Shown: in pieces, positions 56,598 through 64,000 of the stretch
Numbering within the stretch: the first letter of the stretch is position 1
Layout of the letters: every line of letters starts with the position of its first letter
DNA from: Vallitalea pronyensis
GTDB taxonomy: Bacteria > Bacillota > Clostridia > Lachnospirales > Vallitaleaceae
Direction of reading: 5' to 3'
Length of the DNA: 64,000 nt
Assembly: GCF_018141445.1 (NCBI RefSeq)
Contig: NZ_CP058649.1
Location: 2,499,001-2,563,000 of the forward strand
The notes under the pieces: generated by a model
Databases searched by the model: none
The model's input: the letters and a program-made list of their open reading frames with translations, nothing else
Told to the model about the DNA's origin: nothing
Translations under genes and position numbers: made by a program

Positions 56598-56624
56598 CTC
56601 AAAATATATATACACATCATGATA

Positions 56625-56710
56625 GAGGTTAGGGACAGGTGTTCCTAATCTTTAATAATATGATTAAACCACAAGAAGTAGGGCTATTACTTATTGTGGT
56701 TTAACCGTAA
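56625..56710 (+). other. Structured leader of guaB
   Basis: Two consecutive hairpins. GGTTAGGGAC-AGGT-GTTCCTAATC (56627-56650) comes first. A larger one follows, TTAAACCACAA...TTGTGGTTTAA (56664-56704) with an inner AAGTA/TACTT stem. There is no poly-T run after either, so this is not a plain terminator. It could be an RNA-based control element responding to purines, but it does not match the purine riboswitch core. Confidence 0.5.
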
Positions 56711-56743
56711 TGATATACATTTGCACATTAATCAAGAAATTAG

Positions 56744-58213
<1,470 letters not shown>

Positions 58214-58229
58214 TATAATAGGAAGAAAC

Positions 58230-58294
58230 AGGCTACCATAATGGATGAGAACACTGATGATGAATCAGTACATCCAACATGGTGGCCTTTTTTA
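58230..58294 (+). terminator. Terminator of guaB
   Basis: AGGCTACCAT (58230-58239) pairs with ATGGTGGCCT (58279-58288, including one G-U pair), with inner GGATG/CATCC and ACTGAT/ATCAGT stems, followed by TTTTT. Confidence 0.85.
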
Positions 58295-58315
58295 TTGTTG
58301 TATGTAAAATTAGAC

Positions 58316-58367
58316 TTTACACAGACTTTACATTAGGCTCATATTACTTTTACAGGCTCATGTTACA
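58316..58367 (+). promoter_or_regulatory. PhoP-box-like direct repeats upstream of pstS
   Basis: TTTACA occurs at 58316-58321, 58327-58332 and 58349-58354, all on one 11-bp phase. A degenerate CTCATA lies at the fourth phase position (58338) and GTTACA at 58362. PhoP boxes of Bacillus are TTAACA-like hexamers spaced at 11 bp. The pst operon and the response regulator gene downstream support this reading. Confidence 0.7.
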
Positions 58368-58400
58368 TTATATATGTAATCAGCAAGCGACTTCGTCATG

Positions 58401-58420
58401 TCTTCCCACTGGGAAGATGA
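58401..58420 (+). other. Short hairpin in the pstS leader
   Basis: TCTTCCC-ACT-GGGAAGA is a perfect 7-bp stem in the untranslated leader of pstS, about 100 bp before the start codon. Confidence 0.5.
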
Positions 58421-58515
58421 ATGTCAGAAGAAAAACTTATCTATAAAAAAAAAGAAGTTTCTACATTAAAACAAGAGAAAAATAATGAAAGAAGATAACG
58501 GGAGGCTATTTAGAA

Positions 58516-59460
58516 ATGAAAACAAGTAAAAAAATAGTGGCATTAATGTTAACCATAATGATGATCTTTGCTTTTAGCGGATGTGGAAGCAATAAAGAAG
58601 AAGACACAGCAAGTAATGATCAAAATAACAATGATACAGCACAAGAGCAGACAAATGATAATAACACAGAAGCAGATAGCGGAAGTGAAACAGAAGATCA
58701 AAATAGTGGCAGCGAGGAAGAAGCAATAAGTGGTGAAGTTACTATCTCAGGATCAACATCTGTTGAAAAGATTGGTAATGCACTTGCAGAAGAGTTCATG
58801 GCACTTAATCCTGATGTGGTTGTAACATATGAATCCATTGGCTCATCAAATGGTGTTAAAAATGCAAAAGATGGTGTGACAATATTTGGTACAGCATCAC
58901 GTAATTTAAAAACAAAGGAAAAAGATTGGGGACTTACAGAAGTAACACTTGCATTTGATGGTGTTGCAGTTATTACCCATCCAGATAATACCATTGAAGG
59001 TCTCACAAAGGACCAAGTGATGGCAATCTACAAAGGTGAAATTAAGAACTGGAATGAAGTAGGCGGTAAAGATGAGGAAATCGTTGTTGTGTCTAGAGAA
59101 GATGGTTCTGGTACAAGAGGTGCATTTGAAGAGATTGTTGATTTTGAAGGTGCATTAACATCAGATGCTATCATTGCTAAAGGTAATGGAAACGTTCAAA
59201 CAACAGTTGCTAAAAATCCAAAATCCATCGGTTATGTATCTTTTACTTACATTAATGAAACAGTTAAGCCTATGAAGATTGATGGTGTAGAACCTTTATC
59301 AGAAAAAGTTATTGCAGGTGAATACGGTATTTCAAGACCATTCTTAATGCTTTACAAAAGTGATAATATGACAAAGGCTGGGGAAGCATTTGAAAAATTT
59401 GCACTTAGCACAGAAGGACAAAACATTGTAGAAGAAAAAGGCGGTATCCGCGTTGACTAA
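58516..59460 (+). CDS. pstS: Phosphate ABC transporter substrate-binding lipoprotein
   Basis: A 314-residue phosphate-binding lipoprotein. The lipobox AFSGC puts the lipidated Cys at 23. An Asp/Asn/Glu/Thr-rich linker (28-75) is followed by a periplasmic-binding fold: ISGSTSVEKI, YESIGSSNGV, VVSREDGSGTRGAFE (the phosphate-contacting Ser/Asp/Arg loop) and KSIGYVSF. It is the first gene of pstSCAB-phoU. GGGAGGC precedes the ATG. Confidence 0.95.
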   Translation: MKTSKKIVALMLTIMMIFAFSGCGSNKEEDTASNDQNNNDTAQEQTNDNNTEADSGSETEDQNSGSEEEAISGEVTISGSTSVEKIGNALAEEFMALNPDVVVTYESIGSSNGVKNAKDGVTIFGTASRNLKTKEKDWGLTEVTLAFDGVAVITHPDNTIEGLTKDQVMAIYKGEIKNWNEVGGKDEEIVVVSREDGSGTRGAFEEIVDFEGALTSDAIIAKGNGNVQTTVAKNPKSIGYVSFTYINETVKPMKIDGVEPLSEKVIAGEYGISRPFLMLYKSDNMTKAGEAFEKFALSTEGQNIVEEKGGIRVD

Positions 59461-59480
59461 ATAAAAATCCTTTTTGCTTA

Positions 59481-59510
59481 ATGTTGCACTGTTATTAAAC
59501 AGTGCAACAT
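59481..59510 (+). other. Intercistronic hairpin between pstS and pstC
   Basis: ATGTTGCACTGTT (59481-59493), loop ATTA and AACAGTGCAACAT (59498-59510): a perfect 13-bp stem without a following T-run. It probably acts as a partial terminator or a 3' mRNA stabiliser that lets pstS be made in excess over the permease genes. Confidence 0.75.
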
Positions 59511-59585
59511 AAGTGTGTCTAAAAAAGTAAGCGTGATCTAGACAACATATAGAAGAAAATCAGAGTTTGGTGAGGAGAACTTGAT

Positions 59586-60557
59586 ATGGATATGAACGTT
59601 AACATCATACAATCGAAGAAAGAAAGTAGTCATCAAGGGATTGTGAAGGGCATGCAGGTAGATAAAAAACGTCAGGTACTGGAGTATGTGGCGAGAAAAA
59701 TGTTTTTATTGAATGCTTGTATTGCCGTTATTAGTGTTGCTGCGATTACCTTCTTTGTATTTTTTAAGGGGCTACAGCCCTTTTTCTCAGGAAATGCAGA
59801 GGGTACTTACTCTCTCGTAGAGTTTTTGACTGGTATGGAGTGGCGACCTAATGATGATTTAAGCCAAGCATTATTTGGTATATTTTATATGATAGCGGGT
59901 TCTTTATTGGCTACGATTGGAGCCATTATTGTTGGGGTGCCTATTGGTATCTTGACAGCTGTTTTTATTGCTGAAATTGCTCCGAAAGGTGTTAAGAGGG
60001 TTATTCAGCCAGCTGTTGAATTATTAGCAGGTATACCATCAGTTATCTATGGTGTATTTGGATTAGGTATCATTGTACCTAAGATCATGCAAATATCCCC
60101 ACGAGCTCAGGGTCAATCCTTATTGGCTGTTGTTATCGTATTAGCCATTATGATATTACCCACAGTTATTACCATATCAGAAAGTGCCATTAATGCTGTG
60201 CCAAGGTCTTATATAGAAGGGTCTTACGGTCTGGGGGCGTCTAAAATACAGACCATATTTAAAGTTGTCATACCAGCAGCCAAGTCAGGTATCCTGGCTG
60301 GTGTTGTATTGGGGATTGGCAGGGCTATCGGTGAGACCATGGCCGTTATGCTGGTAGCAGGTAACCCTATTGCAGGTATACCAACAAGTTTATGGGATCC
60401 TATACGACCATTAACCACGAATATTGCTATGGAAATGGGTTATGCCTTTGGTATCCATCAAGAATTGCTTTTTTCTACTGGCGTGGTTTTATTTATCTTT
60501 ATTATTATATTGAACCTTATACTTAATCGAATAACAGCAAAGGCAGGTGAGCATTAA
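59586..60557 (+). CDS. pstC: Phosphate ABC transporter permease PstC
   Basis: A 323-residue permease with a cytoplasmic N-terminal tail of about 40 residues and six membrane segments. The ABC-2-type inner-membrane loop EGSYGLGASKIQTIFKVVIPAA is the ATPase-coupling motif, and ELLAGIPSVIYGVFGL is the conserved PstC/PstA stretch. The ATG follows GGTGAGGAG. Its stop overlaps the pstA start by one base. Confidence 0.95.
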   Translation: MDMNVNIIQSKKESSHQGIVKGMQVDKKRQVLEYVARKMFLLNACIAVISVAAITFFVFFKGLQPFFSGNAEGTYSLVEFLTGMEWRPNDDLSQALFGIFYMIAGSLLATIGAIIVGVPIGILTAVFIAEIAPKGVKRVIQPAVELLAGIPSVIYGVFGLGIIVPKIMQISPRAQGQSLLAVVIVLAIMILPTVITISESAINAVPRSYIEGSYGLGASKIQTIFKVVIPAAKSGILAGVVLGIGRAIGETMAVMLVAGNPIAGIPTSLWDPIRPLTTNIAMEMGYAFGIHQELLFSTGVVLFIFIIILNLILNRITAKAGEH

Positions 60558-61669
60558 TGCATAGACGTGTAAAAGATAAAATAATGTATGGCATGATTGG
60601 TTTAGCTACAGCTTTTACAGTTGGTGTTTTATTATGGATTATTGGTTTTGTTGTTATGAACGGTATTGGACACATTAACTGGGATTTTATTACCTCCAAT
60701 TATGATTCTCAGACATCCTATGTGACCATGCCCCTTCTAGAGAATAATACAAATAAATTAGGTCTTGAGCTAGATGTTGTGGATTATGAAGATAGTACTT
60801 ATCCAGTAATCGTTAGCAAGGAATCAGGGTTTCCTTCCGGAGAAATCAGAGATAAAGGCGGTCGTGTTTACAAAATCCAAAAAGGTAATTTGATTAAAAG
60901 GATTGGCAAAAAATCCACAGAAAATCAAAGCTTAGAGAGTATATTAGCCAGCATAGATGAACTTGAGGGTCAAGAGGTCCAAGTGAAAATTACAAAAAAA
61001 GGCAGGGGTATATACCCTATGCTTATGACCACAATATTAGTTATTTTAGTTGCCTTAGCAGTGGCATGTCCTATTGGTATCTTTGCTGCTATTTACTTAA
61101 CAGAGTATGCTAAACCTGGAAAGCTTGTACGTATAATACGGTTTGCTACAGAAAGCTTGGCGGGTATACCATCAATTATATACGGTTTATTTGGTATGAT
61201 TTTTTTTGTGCTCTACTTAAAAATGGATTACTCTTTGTTAGCAGGAGCTTTAACATTAAGTATTATATTACTTCCGGTTATTGTAAGACAGACAGAGGAA
61301 TCACTAAAAGCCATACCACAGTCCTACCGTGAAGGTTCGTTAGGTCTTGGTGCTAGTAAGTTACAAACCATACGAAAAGTGGTACTGCCTAATGCTTTGT
61401 CAGGCATTGTCGTAGCCATTATCCTTAGTATAGGTAGAATTGTGGGTGAATCGGCAGCTCTTCTATTAACGGCAGGTACCATAGCAAAAATACCCAACGG
61501 TCTATTATCATCAGGGGCAACCTTAACCGTAAAGGCTTATGCTGTTGCTGAAGAAGAAGGGGATATAGGCATGGCTTGTGCTATCGGTACGATTATTATT
61601 GTATTAATCCTTGTACTGAACACATTATCAAAACTTGTATCTAAGAAACTAAAAAAAGCAAATGCTTAA
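60557..61669 (+). CDS. pstA: Phosphate ABC transporter permease PstA with extracytoplasmic insertion
   Basis: A 370-residue permease, longer than the usual 280-300. After the first membrane helix (about 13-36) residues 55-150 form a hydrophilic insertion. It includes [20 protein letters not shown] and [16 protein letters not shown], which resembles the second half of a PDZ domain. The insertion replaces the short loop before the usual GGIYPM-like sequence (here KGRGIYPML). The rest is normal: [15 protein letters not shown] and [22 protein letters not shown]. The start codon overlaps the pstC stop. The insertion would face the cell exterior, near PstS. Confidence 0.93.
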   Translation: MHRRVKDKIMYGMIGLATAFTVGVLLWIIGFVVMNGIGHINWDFITSNYDSQTSYVTMPLLENNTNKLGLELDVVDYEDSTYPVIVSKESGFPSGEIRDKGGRVYKIQKGNLIKRIGKKSTENQSLESILASIDELEGQEVQVKITKKGRGIYPMLMTTILVILVALAVACPIGIFAAIYLTEYAKPGKLVRIIRFATESLAGIPSIIYGLFGMIFFVLYLKMDYSLLAGALTLSIILLPVIVRQTEESLKAIPQSYREGSLGLGASKLQTIRKVVLPNALSGIVVAIILSIGRIVGESAALLLTAGTIAKIPNGLLSSGATLTVKAYAVAEEEGDIGMACAIGTIIIVLILVLNTLSKLVSKKLKKANA

Positions 61670-61682
61670 TAGAGGTGGAAGA

Positions 61683-62441
61683 ATGAAAAATAATACAAAA
61701 TTTGATGTAAAGGATTTGGATCTCTATTATGGTGACTTCAAAGCCCTTAAAGCCGTTAATATGGCGATTAATGAAAAGGAAATTACAGCTCTAATCGGTC
61801 CATCTGGATGTGGTAAATCAACATTCTTACGTACATTAAACCGCATGAATGACTTAATTGAAGGTGTGCGTGTAGAAGGTTCTATCCGATTAGATGATGA
61901 AGATATATATGGTGATATCGATGTGATTAAATTACGCTCAAGAGTAGGCATGGTTTTTCAAAAACCTAATCCTTTTCCTATGAGTATCTTTGATAATATT
62001 GCTTATGGACCACGGGCTCATGGGATTAAGAAAAAAAGTCAATTAAATGAAATCGTTGAAAAAAGTTTACGCAGAGCGGCTATATGGGATGAAGTAAAGG
62101 ACCGGCTTAAAAGAAATGCTCTTGGATTATCTGGTGGTCAACAACAGAGAATCTGTATAGCTAGAGCATTAGCTGTGGAACCAGAAGTATTACTTATGGA
62201 TGAACCTACCTCAGCTCTTGATCCCATATCCACATTAAAGATAGAAGACTTGGCTACTGAATTGAAGAAGGATTATTCCATTATTATCGTAACACACAAT
62301 ATGCAGCAAGCTGCACGTATATCCGATAAGACAGCTTTCTTCTTGTTAGGCGAGTTACTTGAATATGGTGAAACGGATAAATTGTTTAGTAATCCGGTGA
62401 ATGAGAAGACAGAAGCGTACATCACAGGGCGTTTTGGTTGA
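61683..62441 (+). CDS. pstB: Phosphate ABC transporter ATP-binding protein PstB
   Basis: A 252-residue ATPase. Walker A is GPSGCGKST (39-47), the signature LSGGQQQR, Walker [13 protein letters not shown] and switch His THNM. The PstB-specific [15 protein letters not shown] is present. The ATG at 61683 follows AGAGGTGG; an earlier ATG at 61662 overlaps pstA and has no ribosome binding site. Confidence 0.97.
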   Translation: MKNNTKFDVKDLDLYYGDFKALKAVNMAINEKEITALIGPSGCGKSTFLRTLNRMNDLIEGVRVEGSIRLDDEDIYGDIDVIKLRSRVGMVFQKPNPFPMSIFDNIAYGPRAHGIKKKSQLNEIVEKSLRRAAIWDEVKDRLKRNALGLSGGQQQRICIARALAVEPEVLLMDEPTSALDPISTLKIEDLATELKKDYSIIIVTHNMQQAARISDKTAFFLLGELLEYGETDKLFSNPVNEKTEAYITGRFG

Positions 62442-62483
62442 TAGACGTACATTTTTAAGAATAGTGAAAGGGTGAAGTGTTAG

Positions 62484-63131
62484 ATGCCAGCGAGATTTGT
62501 TTTTGAGCAGAAATTACAACAGTTACATCAAGATTTAATCAAGATGGAGGCAGTTGTTGAAAGATCCTTAGATGATGCTATTAAAGCATTGAAAAAACAG
62601 GATGTTGAGCTTGCTAAAGAAGTTATTAAGCGAGATGATGAGATTGACCGGATGGAGTTAGTCTTGGAGAAGGAATGTCTATTACTTATTGTTAGACAGC
62701 AGCCCATGGCGGCAGACCTTAGAGATATTGCAGCGGTACTTAAGATTATTACAGATCTTGAGCGAATAGGTGATCACTGTACAGATATTTCAGAGTATAC
62801 CATTAGATTAGCCAATGAAAAGTATGTTAAACCATTAGTGCACATACCTGAGATGGCTGAAGAAGTGAAGAAGATGATTAAAGATACCATTGATAGTTGT
62901 GTTAATAAAGACATTGAACTTGCAAAAGATGTATGTGCTAGAGATGACCGTATTGATAATTATTTTGATACCATAGTTGAGGAGCTTACAACCATTATGG
63001 CATCTAATCCAGATGTGGTTAAGCAATGTACGGATTTCTTGTTCATTGTCAAGTACCTTGAACGTATGGGAGACCATGCCACCAACATCGCAGAATGGAT
63101 AATTTTCACAGTTACTGGAGAACATATATAG
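62484..63131 (+). CDS. phoU: Phosphate uptake regulator PhoU
   Basis: A 215-residue protein made of two homologous three-helix PhoU repeats (about 10-95 and 110-205). Each has a metal-binding E/DxxxD-type motif, seen in RDDEIDRME and ARDDRIDNYF, and ERIGDHCTDI / ERMGDHATNI. It restrains Pst uptake and the PhoR signal when phosphate is ample. The gene lies 42 bp after pstB. Confidence 0.97.
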   Translation: MPARFVFEQKLQQLHQDLIKMEAVVERSLDDAIKALKKQDVELAKEVIKRDDEIDRMELVLEKECLLLIVRQQPMAADLRDIAAVLKIITDLERIGDHCTDISEYTIRLANEKYVKPLVHIPEMAEEVKKMIKDTIDSCVNKDIELAKDVCARDDRIDNYFDTIVEELTTIMASNPDVVKQCTDFLFIVKYLERMGDHATNIAEWIIFTVTGEHI

Positions 63132-63152
63132 AAACATTGGATTTTCCCCCCT

Positions 63153-63188
63153 CATAAATAATTGCTAAATTTTTAGCAATTATTTATG
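63153..63188 (+). terminator. Hairpin after phoU
   Basis: CATAAATAATTGCTAAA pairs with TTTAGCAATTATTTATG, a stem of about 16 bp. It is A-T rich and lacks a long T-run, so it is a likely partial terminator before the response regulator gene. Confidence 0.6.
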
Positions 63189-63295
63189 CTATAAAGAGAT
63201 GTTCGATAGATTGCATAATGATGATTTTGGAAAATTATGTTATACTATCAATAATCACATGACCAGATAGGGAATGAACAAAGGAGGTGTATTCT

Positions 63296-64000
63296 ATGGG
63301 CAAAGGAAGAATACTTATTGTTGATGACGAAGTCCATATTTTAGAGTTATTACGCTACAATCTAGAAAGTAATGGTTATCAGGTGGTAGAAGCGGATACA
63401 GGCGAAAGCGCTCTAGCCATATTAGAGCATACACATGTGGAACTTGTGCTTTTGGACTTAATGCTTCCAGGTATAGATGGTTTGGAAGTCCTTAGGAAAA
63501 TTAGGCAATCTGAAGAATTAACCCATTTACCTGTGATCATGCTTACAGCTAAAAATAAAGAGTTTGATACAGTGATTGGCCTTGAATTAGGTGCTGATGA
63601 TTATATAGGGAAACCTTTTGGTGTGCATGAATTATTAGCTAGAATAAAAGCTGTTAGGCGTAGGGCAAAAGAAGTAGCTGCGCCAAAAGAATCAGGGCAA
63701 GATGATACCTTAGAAATAGATGATCTAACCATTAATAAATCCACTCATGAAGTCATCATTAGAGGTGAACATCTAGAGTTACCCCTTAAAGAATTTGAGC
63801 TATTAACTTTATTAGCCAGTAATCGAGGTCGGGTATTTGACCGAGAGTATCTGCTGGAAAAAATATGGGGTTATGATTATTATGGTGAAACACGTACAGT
63901 GGATGTTCATATTCGAAGTCTTAGAAAGAAATTAGAGTTAGATGATAAGAATCCAAAGCATATAAAAACCGTCAGAGGTGTAGGTTATAAATATAAGTAG
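63296..64000 (+). CDS. OmpR/PhoB-type response regulator, likely PhoP/PhoB orthologue
   Basis: A 234-residue response regulator. The receiver domain (4-120) has the acidic pocket IVDDE, the phospho-acceptor Asp in LLDLMLPG, LTAKNKE and the Lys in YIGKPFG. The C-terminal winged-helix domain (about 145-232) ends with RGVGYKYK. The ATG at 63296 follows AAGGAGG at the usual spacing; a GTG at 63287 overlaps that site. The stop codon is the last base of the window, and a sensor kinase (PhoR) may follow outside. Position after pst-phoU makes it the probable regulator of the repeats at 58316-58367. Confidence 0.9.
   Translation: MGKGRILIVDDEVHILELLRYNLESNGYQVVEADTGESALAILEHTHVELVLLDLMLPGIDGLEVLRKIRQSEELTHLPVIMLTAKNKEFDTVIGLELGADDYIGKPFGVHELLARIKAVRRRAKEVAAPKESGQDDTLEIDDLTINKSTHEVIIRGEHLELPLKEFELLTLLASNRGRVFDREYLLEKIWGYDYYGETRTVDVHIRSLRKKLELDDKNPKHIKTVRGVGYKYK

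Noticed and set aside
56625..56710. Purine riboswitch in the guaB leader
   Set aside because: The conserved three-way junction sequence of the purine aptamer is absent; only two simple hairpins are seen.

Overview
The window looks like chromosome of an AT-rich, spore-forming member of the Clostridia. The evidence is a sigma-H gene in the conserved Firmicutes block cysE-cysS-mrnC-rlmB-yacP-sigH, a cysteine T-box, a CIRCE-controlled groESL, strong AGGAGG ribosome binding sites, many TTG/GTG starts and clear TTGACA/TATAAT promoters. A surface-anchored GH50 agarase-like enzyme and an Mrp-type Na+/H+ antiporter suggest a marine or saline-sediment species. A Vallitalea-like member of the Lachnospirales would fit, but that is inference from gene content only.

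Layout. 1-9.5 kb: gapN, a TetR-controlled ABC exporter, a DEAD-box helicase, a LiaF-like membrane protein, a TVP38-like membrane protein and a SleB-like cell wall hydrolase. 9.6-16.1 kb: an rRNA operon in the order 16S-5S-23S, with its own promoter inside the 5S-23S spacer, followed by tRNA-Trp, -Asp, -Val and -Met and a terminator. 16.2-21 kb: a DUF421 gene and, on the minus strand, an eight-gene Mrp/Mbh-type antiporter operon. 21.1-25.4 kb: the antiterminator GlpP, a leader with a terminator that is its likely target, and a glycerol-3-phosphate oxidation operon (GlpA-like, GlpB-like, DUF1667). 25.5-33.3 kb: class III fructose bisphosphatase, ispF, an Mrp/NBP35 ATPase with a DUF134 regulator, an EAL protein and an acyl-CoA synthetase-like protein. 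33.4-36.6 kb: the SLH-anchored GH50 enzyme and a small divergent gene.

36.7-45.4 kb: the cysE-to-sigH block under a cysteine T-box. It is interrupted by a SpoVB/MurJ-like flippase and by a two-gene unit (GNAT-like and STAS-like proteins) behind a c-di-GMP-I riboswitch; tRNA-Thr follows. 45.6-53.4 kb: an SLH surface protein, a GNAT enzyme, a membrane-anchored protein of unknown function, an S66 peptidase, DUF2225 and DUF6062 proteins and an 8-oxoguanine glycosylase. 53.6-58.3 kb: groESL, a DUF6106-like protein and guaB behind a structured leader. 58.3-64 kb: pstSCAB-phoU behind PhoP-box-like repeats, then a PhoP/PhoB-type response regulator ending at the window edge.

How parts connect. The EAL protein (c-di-GMP breakdown) and the c-di-GMP riboswitch indicate active c-di-GMP signalling. 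GapN, Fbp and the GlpAB/DUF1667 operon meet at triose-phosphate metabolism. The response regulator after phoU probably controls pst through the 11-bp-periodic repeats upstream of pstS. The most unusual items are the riboswitch-controlled GNAT/STAS pair, the PDZ-like insertion in PstA, the 16S-5S-23S order with an internal promoter, the extended DUF4040 subunit in the antiporter, and an unexplained leader after the GlpP-type terminator.
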